From: Kalmanozyma brasiliensis GHG001
Taxonomy: Eukaryota; Basidiomycota; Ustilaginomycetes; Ustilaginales
Direction: 5' to 3'
DNA: 64,000 bases
NCBI RefSeq assembly: GCF_000497045.1
Contig: NW_015961991.1
Location: forward strand, 186,812-250,811
The notes under the pieces are model-generated. The model saw nothing but the letters and a program-made list of their open reading frames with translations. It made no database searches and was not told where the DNA came from. This document shows, piece after piece, positions 22,001 through 33,000 of this stretch; positions within the stretch are counted from its first letter, which is position 1, and each line of letters begins with the position of its first letter. The position numbers were made by a program, and so were the translations under genes.

Positions 22001-23673
22001 TTGGAACGGCGTGTTTGACTCATCGTCTATCTATCATGGAACGACGCAAGTATTGGATGTAGTGAACTGGGACGAGAGTTCAGATGCGCAATCAGCCCCT
22101 GTCTCGGATTCAACGTGCGGGAGCTCGGCCCCACGCGAGGGGACCAGATTTCCTGTCTGTACCACGGAACACACGGCCCGGCGCGTTCTGTCGATGCCAC
22201 GCGACCAGAGTTGACCGAGCGCGTTCTTCCAAAGACCACTCCCGTTCGCGTCAGCTGCAACACCAACACCCTCGAACGGCGTCAAAAGGGGGTCGTGCTG
22301 GCTTTGGATCTGATTTCGTTACAGCACCAGCAATCTGAGTTCACATGTCCTCATCTGCGCACCGCCCATTCAAATATGATTCTCAGACTGCACAAGCCTT
22401 CGTTTCCGATCGCGTCGCAGCAGCGCAAGGAATGCAATCAGATCGGAACGGGCAGGCAGTCGATTGACTGCGCCGTATGCGCACCGCTTACGTGCTTTCG
22501 GTCGGAGCTTCTCAGCGATACGATCGGTCGCCTCGCCACTTGAGGACCGTCGAGGTGGTGGAAAAGCCATAATCGGTCTTGACGGGCCGAGCGCGACCGC
22601 AGGTGGCTGCGTCAAAGCGAAAAAAATCTCAAGAAGATTCCACCCAGGAGATAGCATCTGTTGGCGCCTATCGCGCCGGTCATCCTCACTGCAGCTCAAG
22701 ATCAGCGACTACAAGCCGATAGCCAAGCCTTTCCAACGTGTCACGGCCAGACGCACAGATACATAGCCCCGACTCGGCTGGAGAAGATGCGAAAGGTGAT
22801 CTGCACGACTCTGGCTGTTCCTGCAGACTGGATCGGACCTTCAACTCAGGCGTGAGAGACAAGCTGCAACCCGTCCTGATGAGGCAAATTGAAGATGTGC
22901 CACATTCGGCATCGTGCGGCAGCATTCGATACCACTCACGGTTGTGACCGCACGCAGGCAAGTCCCGATGGCGATAACCTGTTCACAGCTGCAGGTTTGA
23001 TGTCTGAAGGACGTGATCCGAGCTGCGAAGCTGCCACCAACGCGTCGCGACTAAGCCATCACTGCAGCCTTGAAACATGCACCCACCCCTTGTTTCACTT
23101 TTCTCTTGTCTCTCTTCGTCTCTGCGGTTGAGCCTCCCTCGTAGGCGTGCAAAGCTGTCACAGAGCGTGTACTAGCATCGGCTAGTCCAAAGTGTCACCT
23201 TTCCCTTTCCGGCATGTCCACCGCTCAACCTTCGAGATTTAGCTTTCGAGACCAACACGTTGTTCCCCGTCTGATTGGTTTCACTGAGTGACAATGTGCA
23301 GGTGCAGCGAGCCAGGACCTTCGCCGGGACATACAGTAGTGTTGTCGTCGCGTGCCCAAGCAACATCCTTCCTGACGCGGAGCAAAGATTCAGCGTGAAA
23401 GATCTATAATGCGGCTCTCCTCAGCAGGCGTCACGTTCGAGTGCTGTCTTTTCTTGATTAGCAGCCAAGTCGGTGTAGGACGAGCAGGGTCGGCACTCTG
23501 GTGAGGAGGAAGCGCTCCGCTCGTACGATACGAAACCATCGACCGAAGGATTTGCATCGCCGACTCTACGAGGTACATGGGCGCTCTGCTCGCGATGGCA
23601 GTCTGCTGGACGACGACGGCGACAGGCACGAACGCATTGGCAGCACCCACGAGACTGGATCTACTGTGTACAG
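13074..23673. other. Gene-poor block of about 10.6 kb
   Basis: I found no gene here. Frames up to 221 codons exist on both strands (for example 13008-13673, 13655-14233, 18309-18779, 19345-19860, 21245-21733), but their translations show mixed, Arg/Cys/Ser/His-rich composition and no motif, and none shows the C-ending codon preference of the confirmed genes. No tRNA, 5S rRNA, telomere array or recognisable reverse transcriptase, transposase or integrase is visible. The first kilobase is likely promoter and leader of the zinc-cluster gene, and the last few hundred bases 3' flank of the crotonase gene. The middle could be old, degraded repeats, a non-coding transcript, or structural chromosome DNA. 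Confidence 0.55.
20637..20716. repeat. Degenerate GCAGTGCAG-rich patch
   Basis: Within the gene-poor block, short overlapping units related to AATGCAGTGCAG, ACAGTATAGTGC and ATACAGTGCAGTGC recur over about 80 bp. It looks like a decayed simple repeat; no larger unit is evident. Confidence 0.4.
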
Positions 23674-24737
23674 CTAGAGCTTTGGTCTCGGATCACTACC
23701 AGGTGCGGACAAGGGGACCGGATTGAACCACTTGGGGCTGCGTTTCTGTATCGGAGGTAGATCGCAGATGAGGTGAGAGTCGCCTGGTCAGTATATAGTA
23801 GGAGCATCATGCCTGAAACGGCGGCCGGCATCTCCACGCTGTGACCACTTACCCCTTTGAACGCCTCCAAGCCTTCGTTGATGTTCTTGCCAACATAGAG
23901 CAATCGGCTTCTGTCAGAAAGCATGTTGTCTCGTGCCGATCCATCAATGTCGCCATCGGTAGAGTCTCGGGCCATGACGAGGGCCGACTTGGTGACGAGC
24001 ACACTGTCCGGGCTGTTCTGTGTGAGTCCAATGGCGATCTCGATAGCTGCCTGATCCACAGCTGCTTGGCCGAGCTCCTCGGACGTCGACTTGGCCACCT
24101 CGACGAGTCGGTTGACCATGTTGTATCGATCATGAGCTTCCTTAGCGCTGATGGGGTGGCCGAGGAGGAGCAGCTCGGATGCGCGTTGATGACCGCAAAG
24201 CTGCGTGAGTCGAGGGATTCCGCCCATCGCCGCCACGACGCCTCTTGCTACTTCAGGCAGACCGATGACGGAGCGGGTGCTGGCTACAACCATGTCGCAG
24301 TTGAGGATGGTCTCGGTGCCGCCGCCCATGCAGATGCCGTCAACGGCGGCGATGATGGGCTTGGCGCTCCTGCGCGTGCTCATACCTCCAAAGCCGCCCC
24401 GCTTGAGCCTCTGAATGCTCTTGTTGACCTCAGCATCGGTCTGCATGGGCTCGCCAGTGGCATGTCGGATGGTGTCCGAGGTCTGGTTCTTGCTGAGCCA
24501 ATCTTTGAGGTCTTGACCGGCGCAGAAGGCCCGCCCCTTGCCGGCGAGGATGATGACCCACAGCGACGGCTCAGTCTCGAACCAGTCAAAGACGCGGCAG
24601 ATGTCTTCCTCCATGGCGTCTGTCATTGCGTTAAGCTGCTTGGGTCTGTTGAGCGTCATCTGAAGGACGTGGCGTGCAGGCGTCGTGAGGATCAGGTGAG
24701 AGCCCACAGTGGGCATCACCAAATTGGAAGTCGACAT
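23674..24737 (-). CDS. Enoyl-CoA hydratase/isomerase (crotonase), two exons
   Basis: Exons 23853-24737 and 23674-23745; intron 23746-23852 (GTAAGT...CAG) yields 318 residues. The crotonase fold is clear: AGKGRAFCAGQDLKDWL gives the first oxyanion-hole strand, and VDGICMGGGTETILNCD and GLPEVARGVV give the second hole and the acidic residues expected in the active site. Hydration of 2-enoyl-CoA in fatty-acid oxidation is the family reaction; isomerase or lyase activity cannot be excluded. Splicing replaces an unrelated run-on with a conserved-looking end (FKGKRSPKWFNP) that closes in PKL, a weak relative of the peroxisomal PTS1 tripeptide. No mitochondrial presequence is evident. The gene is divergent from the Pmp3-family gene. 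Confidence 0.88.
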
Positions 24738-25227
24738 TGTGTGGAACTTGAAGCTAGACTGCAGTGCTCGAAAAGGTGATCGTTACCTCGTTGAAGGGAA
24801 GCTCTCTTATAAGCTGTGCTCTTGCTCCTGCTGCTTGGGCAGGGAAACGTCGAGGAGGTGGTGCAGCGCACGGGGTCCAACCCGGCTCGTCGGGTTTTCT
24901 TGACCGGCAATCAAGCTTAAGAGCCAAACCGAGCCAAAAATGCGGGGTTGACTAGATCACCGATGAGCCCCGTCCCGATCCACTTTTTGGACTTCATTTT
25001 GGCTGCGCTGCTCCACATGTGCCATTTGCATTGTGATTCAAGCTTGACACTGACCAAGTGCCTCGAAACACGCATGCGCTTCCGCCGGCGTACAGCCTCC
25101 CAAAGCTCTATCTTGAGGAGTGTGATATCATTGACGCTCGCTGCGCACAGCTTTTCTCTGTTCCACCAACAACATCACACCATTACAACCCCTTGATATC
25201 GCAAAAGGCCAACGACGATCTGACAAG
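24738..25227. other. Divergent promoter region, no gene seen
   Basis: This 490-bp region is shared by the crotonase gene (minus) and the Pmp3-family gene (plus). A GC-rich hairpin-like CCCGGCTCGTCGGG lies near 24881-24894. No coding content is recognised. Confidence 0.45.
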
Positions 25228-25901
25228 ATGACTGACGGCTCCGACATTGTTCTCATCCTGGGTGCGTCTTCAAATCTCTGCAGAGCTCTGCGCCGTGGCA
25301 GTTTCTAATTCCGTCAAGCTGACCTTGTGTCTTTGTTCCTCAATGCCTCTTGGCGATCAACAGTGGCCATCATCCTTCCACCGGCGGCAGTGGCCTTCAT
25401 CACAGGTGTGGGTGTGGCGCAAAGGTAGACAGCAGGTCAAAGCGTCGAAGCAAAATCGCTGAAAGTCTCTTCGTTGCATTGGTTCTCCTTCTTGACAGTG
25501 CTCATGTGATCTGATGATCAACATCCTGCTGACCTTATTAGGGTAAGTTTCGATGTACGAAGCCTGTCTGGTATGAGTGCTCCCGGCTGACATCCCTCTC
25601 CGAGTGTCCTTGCTTTCGCGTTCGCTCTTGACCACGTACACAGATACTTCCCTGGCCACATCCATGCTTGTAAGTGGGCGCATCTGATTCGGGCGGACTT
25701 ACCAATTCGAGCTGACCCTGTGAAATATCTCTACCACTTGCAACTACAACAGTCTGGCTCATCTACAAGAAGATGAAGGCCGAAGAGCGCTACAACGGCG
25801 CTGTCACGTACCGAGGAAACGGCGAATGGGTGCCCAAGAACGTCCAGCCCGTGCAACCTGTCTACGGCGCACCGCCTCCGTCTTACGGCGCGACCCACTA
25901 G
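25228..25901 (+). CDS. pmp3: Pmp3/UPF0057 family small membrane protein (five exons)
   Basis: No long open frame exists here; the gene appears only after splicing. Exons 25228-25261, 25364-25407, 25499-25542, 25644-25669 and 25753-25901 (297 nt) give 98 residues. All four introns are GT-AG and every junction restores the family sequence: a first hydrophobic helix with ILPPAAVAFITG, then CSCDLMINILLTLLGYFPG and HIHAFWLIYKK. Pmp3 proteins are plasma-membrane proteolipids that help control membrane potential and salt tolerance. Family members usually end soon after the second helix at 52-60 residues; this one adds a hydrophilic tail of about 40 residues ending in Pro/Tyr-rich VYGAPPPSYG. The second donor is the less usual GTGGGT. 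The fourth exon is only 26 nt. Confidence 0.88.
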
Positions 25902-26414
25902 GAGACCATCCAGCGTTGACGTAGAGCTGTACATTGTTCATCCTCCGTCGAACATTCTCCGCGCGTCCCAGACTCGCCTCTGCTGTACTTTTGTTGCCCA
26001 GATACCATCTCGCTATTCGAGACGCTCGACTGTCATGTTCTAGCCTCTCAGATAAGCTTGCCTCAATGCACCTACGGACAGTGCTCACGATTCTTTCACC
26101 ACCCTGTGCGTACCGAGCTGTGAGAGCTGCGGCCTGAGGTTCTGGCTGGTCTTCAGGGATATGATGAACAGCAAAGGGCGAAGAATGACTGGATCGGAGC
26201 CAGATCGGGCGCTATGACGCGTGCTGAGTTTTTCGGTTGCTTTCAACACAATCAAGTCACCACGCTGGCCCATGCTCAGCTTTCCCAAAAGTGGTAGCTT
26301 ACCAACTCGGATCTTTCTTCTCGCTCCTTTTAGCCATCACTTCTCCCTCAAAGGCGTCCTTGTCCCGTCAACTTGTCACATCGTATCAAGGTGAAGGATC
26401 GACCCCCACAACTG
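25902..26414. other. Intergenic, no gene seen
   Basis: This 513-bp gap lies between the Pmp3-family and phosphatidylserine decarboxylase genes, both on the plus strand. It likely holds the 3' end of the first and the promoter of the second. Confidence 0.45.
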
Positions 26415-28343
26415 ATGCGACAAACCATGTTGCGGCCTCGAGGCCGCGGCGATCTGCTGCGCTTCGTAGCGTTGACAGACTCGATACAGCCAAGCACGCC
26501 TTCTCTGCTCTCGCGCAGAGTGGCCATTGCTCAGCCGCTCGCTAGCTCTGCACTAGTTCTTGCTCGACCGCCACCACATATCTGCATTTCGTCGAGGCGC
26601 TACTACAGTCGTGATCCGCTTCAAGCTGAGCACGAAGCCAACACAGTCCGAGGCAACCGCGCGGCACGGAGCCGGATCGAGGAACAAGCTCGACAGGATC
26701 AACAGGGCAAAGGCAAAGAAAACGGTGGCTCCTACCAGCAGAAGCTTTCAAGATCATGGTTCGGCACGCAAATCAGATGGTATCCCATTCCAATCCTTCT
26801 TGGTGCAGTGGTACTTGTGGGAGTCCAAGCTCGAAGGAATTACAATGCAGAGCAGAACGGCAGAGGCGTCGGTACCAAGATCGTCGACGAGAATGGGCAA
26901 GTCGTCAAGATGCAAGGTCCGTGGACCGTCTATGTTATTGGAGCACTTCCTCTCAACGCCATCTCACGTGCCTGGGGCTGGGCGAACAACATCACGCTTC
27001 CAGTCTGGTTTCGTCCCTTCGGCTTCAAGCTTTACGCCTATATCTTTGGCTGCAACCTCGACGAGATGAAGGACCCTGACCTCACTCACTACAAGAGTCT
27101 GGGCGAGTTCTTCTACCGCGAGCTCAAGGAAGGGGCTCGCGAGATCGACGACAGCATCCTCGTCTCGCCAGCTGATGGAAAGGTTTTGCACTTTGGCGAA
27201 ATCGCTGGTCGACGGGTGGAGCAGGTCAAAGGCATCACATACTCGCTCGATGCTCTGTTGGGTGTGACGAGCTCTCCAGAAACAACGGAGAACGTGGTCG
27301 GCAACACCGCAGAAGGCGCAGAACACGAACGACTCGACGATCGGCAGTTTGCGTCGGTCAACGGAATCGACTATACTCTCGACGAACTTCTCGGCGACGA
27401 AAAGAGCAAGTCGGCTCTTCCTGATGAGGACGAAGCGCCACGGCGCAAGAAGAGCTGGAAAAGGTTTGGCAAGGTATCCTACTGGAAATCTTGGGTGAAG
27501 CGCGCGCCGCCCAAGGGCTCGAACACCACGGGCGTGCCACCTTCGGCAGCTCCGACTGGCTCAAATGCCGACAATCACGATGATGATGACGATGACGACG
27601 ACGACCAAGACGCTCCTCCGAAGAAGGATCCTGAAGCAGCCAAGAAGCCGAAGCAGATCGACGATGCAGGCATGCCGACACCTGACACGCCAGAAGTGCT
27701 GGGTCGGTACGCCAATGTCGCATACGAGATGGGTGTCAAAGCTCTGCCACCCTTCCTGCAACCGCACTCGCCTGGTTCGAAAGGCCTCAAAGAAGGCAAC
27801 AAGCTCTTCTTCTGCGTCATCTACCTTGCACCTGGAGACTACCATCGCTTCCACAGCCCGACCAACTGGGTTGCGGAACGTCGTCGACACTTCCGTGGCG
27901 AGCTGTATTCGGTCTCGCCCTACATGGCCAGGCGACTCTCGAACCTGTTCGTGCTCAACGAGCGCGTCGCTTTGCTCGGGCGATGGAGGCACGGCTTCTT
28001 TGGCATGGTCCCCGTCGGCGCCACCAACGTCGGCTCCATCCGCATCAACTTTGACAAGGCGTTGCGCACCAACGTTCGCAAGCAGCGCTACCTCGCCGGC
28101 ACGTACTCGGAAGCCTCCTATTCAGGGGCGAGCAAGCTGCTCGGAGGTCAGCCACTGGGAGCCGGAGACGAGATGGGCGGTTTCTTGCTCGGCTCGACCA
28201 TCGTGCTCGTCTTTGAAGCACCCGCCGAGTTCCGCTTCGATCTCAAGCCGGAACAGAAGATCAAGGTGGGCGAGCGCCTGGGTGACATTCGCGAGCCCGC
28301 GCCTGAAGAGCGGGAGGACAGGAGGAACGGTCGCCAAGTGTGA
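26415..28343 (+). CDS. psd1: Phosphatidylserine decarboxylase, mitochondrial
   Basis: Predicted 642-residue proenzyme making phosphatidylethanolamine from phosphatidylserine at the mitochondrial inner membrane. The N-terminus is an Arg/Ser-rich presequence, followed by a transmembrane helix at about residues 130-147 (YPIPILLGAVVLVGV). Family blocks follow: FFYRELKEGAREID, VSPADGKVLHFGEI, DYHRFHSPTNW and VPVGATNVGSI. The LGST motif (about residue 592) is the site of self-cleavage that makes the pyruvoyl group. Between the ADGKV block and the HRFHSP block sits an insertion of roughly 150-200 residues, with a run of nine Asp and a second copy of the GIxYxLDxLLG element. The ATG at 26415 is used because the codon at 26373 is TTG. 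It converges with nnf1. Confidence 0.93.
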   Translation: MRQTMLRPRGRGDLLRFVALTDSIQPSTPSLLSRRVAIAQPLASSALVLARPPPHICISSRRYYSRDPLQAEHEANTVRGNRAARSRIEEQARQDQQGKGKENGGSYQQKLSRSWFGTQIRWYPIPILLGAVVLVGVQARRNYNAEQNGRGVGTKIVDENGQVVKMQGPWTVYVIGALPLNAISRAWGWANNITLPVWFRPFGFKLYAYIFGCNLDEMKDPDLTHYKSLGEFFYRELKEGAREIDDSILVSPADGKVLHFGEIAGRRVEQVKGITYSLDALLGVTSSPETTENVVGNTAEGAEHERLDDRQFASVNGIDYTLDELLGDEKSKSALPDEDEAPRRKKSWKRFGKVSYWKSWVKRAPPKGSNTTGVPPSAAPTGSNADNHDDDDDDDDDQDAPPKKDPEAAKKPKQIDDAGMPTPDTPEVLGRYANVAYEMGVKALPPFLQPHSPGSKGLKEGNKLFFCVIYLAPGDYHRFHSPTNWVAERRRHFRGELYSVSPYMARRLSNLFVLNERVALLGRWRHGFFGMVPVGATNVGSIRINFDKALRTNVRKQRYLAGTYSEASYSGASKLLGGQPLGAGDEMGGFLLGSTIVLVFEAPAEFRFDLKPEQKIKVGERLGDIREPAPEEREDRRNGRQV

Positions 28344-28529
28344 GTCACAGTCAAAAATGGGACGGAAGTCTGCTATACCCTCACTCGCGTCCGCGTGATC
28401 TGTTCAATACAAGCAGCGCGGACGGCAGGCGCTTTGGAATCAACAGTCAGAACCACATCGCTTGCGCCTGTGAGAAGATGTCCTCGAGAATCGATGCTGT
28501 GTGAGGGGTAGTGTACAAATGAGGAGCCG

Positions 28530-29516
28530 TCAAACACGCGCGCCGAGATCTTGAAGCAGATCGTCCATGGTCTTGCGCAGCTTGTTCTGCATATCCGGTG
28601 TGGCCTCGAGACCTTTGATAGCAGACTCCAAAGCGTCCAGTGAGTCCCTAGCATCGTTCCGCAGTGCATCACTCCTGTTCCTCGTTGCGAGCAACTCTTC
28701 ATGAATCGTCCTGTTCTGTTTCCTCACCGCCTCGAGTTCCGCTCTCAACTCCTCCACCCTTCTCTCCTGGTCCGGAATGGCCCGGGCCGAAATGGCCGTT
28801 TCCAAATGCATCTCTTTGCGCCAAACATCTTTGATCTCCTCCGCCCCCTCGTCGTATCCTGCCTGGTACCGTGCGTCTGCCTCCTGCGCCAACCGGTGCA
28901 GCGACGCCAGTTTGGCTTCGAGATCGTTCGACTCGATGAGTTTCTCGGATTCGTCGATGATAGCGTCTTTGAGTTGGCTGACGAATTGCTGGCGGAGCGC
29001 CTCGACCGAGTCGCTGTCGATGTGCGGGAGCGCTTTGACGAAGGAGGTGCTGGTGGCGCGGTGATCGATCAGGTCGAGGAAGCGGTATAGGGCTTGACGG
29101 AGGCGGTCGAGACGCACGTTGGCATTCCCTTCCGCTTCTTCCGGGGCCGTAGACTTGCGTGACTTTTTTCTTGGTTCGTCGGATTCTGCAGATGGACCGG
29201 ACGCGGATGCTCGACTCTTCCGCGAGCTACGCGCCGGTTGTGACGGTTCTGCTGACTCGACATGCGCACCCGTCGTCGCCTCCACCGCCGCCGCTTCCGC
29301 CTCGTCCTCCCCTGTTGGCGCTGGAAATATCGACGCGGCCGCAGCAGGGATGTCGCCTTCTACAGCACCAAGCGCGGACGTCGAGGACTCCCCATCGCGC
29401 GCCTCTCTTCGAAACGAAAACGACGTTTCCCGTTCCTCGTGGATGCTCTCCTGCTCCGTCGCGAGCTGCTCGTCTGTCTTATGCGCTTCCGGCGCGAAGT
29501 GCTCTTCTGATGACAT
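28530..29516 (-). CDS. nnf1: Kinetochore MIND complex subunit Nnf1
   Basis: Predicted 328-residue nuclear protein. The Nnf1 homology region covers about residues 130-225: RLDRLRQALYRFLDLIDHRA, then FVKALPHID, and SNDLEAKLASLHRLAQEADAR, which resembles the conserved ERNxxxKLNELDxLxxEAxxR helix of Nnf1/PMF1. A long coiled coil follows to the C-terminus (about 225-325). Nnf1 pairs with Mis12 (Mtw1) in the four-protein MIND complex that links centromeric chromatin to the Ndc80 complex. The first roughly 125 residues are acidic and Ser/Ala-rich and probably disordered, with basic KKSRKS patches. The ATG at 29516 is used because the codon at 29549 is TTG. Recognition rests on motif and coiled-coil layout, so it is good but not certain. 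Confidence 0.75.
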   Translation of the reverse strand: MSSEEHFAPEAHKTDEQLATEQESIHEERETSFSFRREARDGESSTSALGAVEGDIPAAAASIFPAPTGEDEAEAAAVEATTGAHVESAEPSQPARSSRKSRASASGPSAESDEPRKKSRKSTAPEEAEGNANVRLDRLRQALYRFLDLIDHRATSTSFVKALPHIDSDSVEALRQQFVSQLKDAIIDESEKLIESNDLEAKLASLHRLAQEADARYQAGYDEGAEEIKDVWRKEMHLETAISARAIPDQERRVEELRAELEAVRKQNRTIHEELLATRNRSDALRNDARDSLDALESAIKGLEATPDMQNKLRKTMDDLLQDLGARV

Positions 29517-30047
29517 GCTGGGTTTTGAACGTGTGATGTGGCTGGACAATGGGAGAGTATGGTTGCCTGCGCCGAATAGTGAAGAGGCCGGTGTTGCGAG
29601 CGAAGCGGTGGAAAGTCGGACGCTGTGACACGAAATGTCGCCTGAAACTTGAGCGCTGGAAAGATGGCTGCGGATCAGAGAAGAGGACTGGCTGGATGAA
29701 CGATGTCGAAGGATGGTTAAACGTGTTCAGAATGCGACGATTGGCTGACGGGATGAAGAGATGCAAAGGTTTCGAGATGGTGGAGGAAAGGGTCTGTTGT
29801 TCTCAGCGCGTGACGCGCTTTTGAGAAGTAAGCCAAAAACACTCATCGCGAGAGCAGAGGAGGCCTAACAGCTCGAAAAAACCAGGCCTACCTATCACTT
29901 CCTCACACCTTCTCCTTGATCTCGACTAGCACGCACGTTCAAGACCGGCAAAACCTGCATCATGACCCAAGTGCGAAGAGACTGGTGCAGAGAGTCTATG
30001 TGACATGCTGGCATCATAAATGCACGAAGCGCGCGAAGATACAAGTG
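29517..30047. other. Intergenic, no gene seen
   Basis: This 531-bp gap holds 5' flank of nnf1 and 3' flank of upa1, both on the minus strand. No convincing frame or RNA gene is seen. Confidence 0.45.
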
Positions 30048-33000
30048 CTACCACGATCTAGCATGGACGGGGCATTCCCGTCCCCTCTTGAACCAAGAGT
30101 CGATGCAACCACGGTGGAAGTAGCAAAGACACGGCAGTCTCGCAATCGTGCTGTTGGCAACAAAGTCTTCCATGCAGATCGAGCACTCTTTGCCCACGAT
30201 CGGCGAGTCGCCCGGCAGTTTGTAAACGAGGTAGCGTCCGCCTTGCATGCTTCCACCTCCGCCGTTCTCGAGACAGTTACGCACGTGAGCCTCCTGCTCT
30301 TCGGACCCGCCTAGCGCGGAGAGCGAGGTGGAGCAGACCGGACATTCAGTCAGCTCGCTGGCCCGGCTCGAGACATCGCTCGGGGCCGCCAACGTAGAGT
30401 GAAGTCCGGCCTCATCCAATTGCGTCTGTGCACCAGAGCGGCTGGACGCTTCGCCTGCGCCCCGCGCTTGCGAAACAGCCATCATGGCTTCCGCACCCCG
30501 CATGGTCTGCAATTGCGGAGGCAGCTGGAGTTCAGCGTGGCAGCCGTTGCAGACGCGCGTCGGAGCGAGCATTTCCGAGGCTGCCATGCCGGGGAGGCTC
30601 GGATCGACCACAATCTCGGCCATCCTCAGCTGCGCACGCCTCGACGAGCAGGCATCGCAAAAGATGCGGCCGCAGCGTCGACAGTGATGCTTGCGAAGGA
30701 AGAAGGTGAAGTGACGGCCGCAGCCTCTGCAGTCTCTCGCCTCCTCGTCGCGTTCCCACTGCGGCTGCAGGTTTTGCTCGCGCATGGCTGGCCCAGTGCG
30801 GAGCGTTACCTTGTTGGGCGCTTCGTTGGTGGGCACGCGGAATTCGCGGTTGGCCGCGAGATCGGCGCTGCGGGCTGCAGCGAGCGATGTACCGGCCTCG
30901 GAGGGGGCGACGCTGTTGCGTAGTAACGTTGCAGCGCTGCTGTGACGCTGCGAGATAGGCGGACGGGACAGAGTGCCGGACGTCTCTCCGTTGACCAAAC
31001 GGGTGAAGACGGAGGCGCCGTCATCCTTGTACGAGTTCGGGTAGATGAACTCATCGTCATCCTCGTCGGCGGCATCTTCGTCCTCGTCCTCATCCAGTCC
31101 GGTTGCCTCTCGCAGCTGACCGAGCTGAAGGGTGTATTCCTTGCGCAGGTCCTCAGCGCGGCTTCTGCGCTCGACATCGTCGTCTTCGAAAGCGGCGCGC
31201 AGCTCTGTGATGGCCATGTACAGTCGAGCGATACGCCTTGCAAGTTCGTCACGATCGTCGCCGAGTGCGTCAGCAGGAGTAGCACCAGAGGCTGCGCTCG
31301 AGCCGGCAAGAGCCTTGGCACGGCTGACGTAGTCGGCATCCGGCCCGAGCTGGGAGCATTCCAGCTTAGCTGCTTCCTGTGCGGCCATGATTGCAGCGGT
31401 GGACAGGCTGTGACCGTCGGCGCCATTCGGGTCGGTTCCATGTCCTGTTCCAACGTCCGACCCGCCCGAGCCGACACCTTCGCAGGCTTCCAGATCATCA
31501 CCGAATTCGATGTCGAGACGACGGCGCATGACTCGGATCCATCGTCTCCTGCGAACCCACCCACCTGACGAAGCTTCTTGCTCGGCTTGCGCATTAGCCA
31601 GACCGGCTCCACCGGTGAGAGCTCTCGTCACCGAGGCACTCAGCCCACGTCCCTCAAGTAGGCGCTCGAGCGGGGGCGGCGGCTGGGATGACCACTTGTC
31701 GTCCAGCGCATCAAAGGACTGGGCATACTGCCAGCCTTGTTCGACATCCACGAGTGGGTGAGTGGTATCCAGCTGCCATTCGCTCAGCCAGAAGTGAGAG
31801 GCCTCCTCCTCAGCGTCGCCAGAACGAGCACCATTGGTGCTACGTCCGCCGCGGCGAGCTTGCAGGACAGATTCAGGTGTCGGTGTACTTGCCATATCGT
31901 CCTCGAGGCCATGATGCGGCTGATTTGCGCGCTGTGCGGCAACAGCTGCTGCGGCTCGCCTTCGAGCCACGGCCGGATTAACACGTGTTCGAATCCGTAG
32001 CTTATAGGGTACGGAGCGAGCAGGAAGGCCCACATCCTCTTGACGAACGGGAGCGTGGCGTGTGCGACTGGGAGCTAGAGGGCCCGGCGGCATCGAGCTT
32101 GGCGAACGGCGATCTGGCTTGTGAGCGCGGGCTGCACTCGAGGAGCTCCAGCGTGGCTTTGCGCCATGCATGGCAAGAGTTTGGAGTCGAGTATCGAGGC
32201 GCTGATTCTCGTGCAGGATGATGGGAACGGTAATGTGCAAAGCTAGAGGCTCGTAATGCCCGCGGCCGGGGACGATCTGACCAGGCTGAGTATGCGAAGG
32301 AGGATTTGACTTGGCGGCATTCCATCGCTCGGCCTCATAGCGCTCCAGCACCTCGCAGATGTAGACTTCAAAGGAGGCAGCGGCGACGTCAAAGGCGGTC
32401 TCGCCGGCGGCGTTGCGCACGAAAGGATCGGCGTGGTACTTTGCGGTCAGGTGGCGCACAATGGGCAGGTGACCCTTGGAAGCCGCATTCATGAGCGGCG
32501 TCCATGCCCCTCGTCCGCCTTGGATGTCGATCTGTGCCCCGCCACGATCGATGAGTAGGCGAACAAGGTCGAGATAACCGCGACTGCATGCATTGTGCAG
32601 CGCAGTCCAGCCGTCCGAGTCCTTGGCATTGGCATCGGCGCCGTGCGACAGGAGCAGAGAAGCCACGGAGAGCTTTCCGGCCATGGCAGCTTTGTGCAAA
32701 GGAGTCTCGCCCTCGCGATCTTCCATTTCGACGATGGCTCCCGCTTGAGTGATGAGCCAGCGAACAGTGTCGGTCTTTCCCTCTTTGGCAGCGTAGTGAA
32801 GTGGCACGAGACCGTTGCTGGGATTCGGGTCGTTGGCAAGCGCAAAGGAGGAGACACCTTGGCCCTCGGATAGGCTGGAGCACGCTTCCTCGAAGAATCG
32901 CTGCAGGTCAGACACAGAGCCGCGGCTGCAAAGAGCTGCTAGGATGTTGTAGTCGATATCGTTATGGTTGGAGGCCTGAGGTCGAGATCTTGCGACTGCA

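Noticed and set aside
23841..24779. 312-codon plus-strand frame opposite the crotonase gene
   Set aside because: It is the complement of clear crotonase coding sequence, with no recognisable motif of its own.
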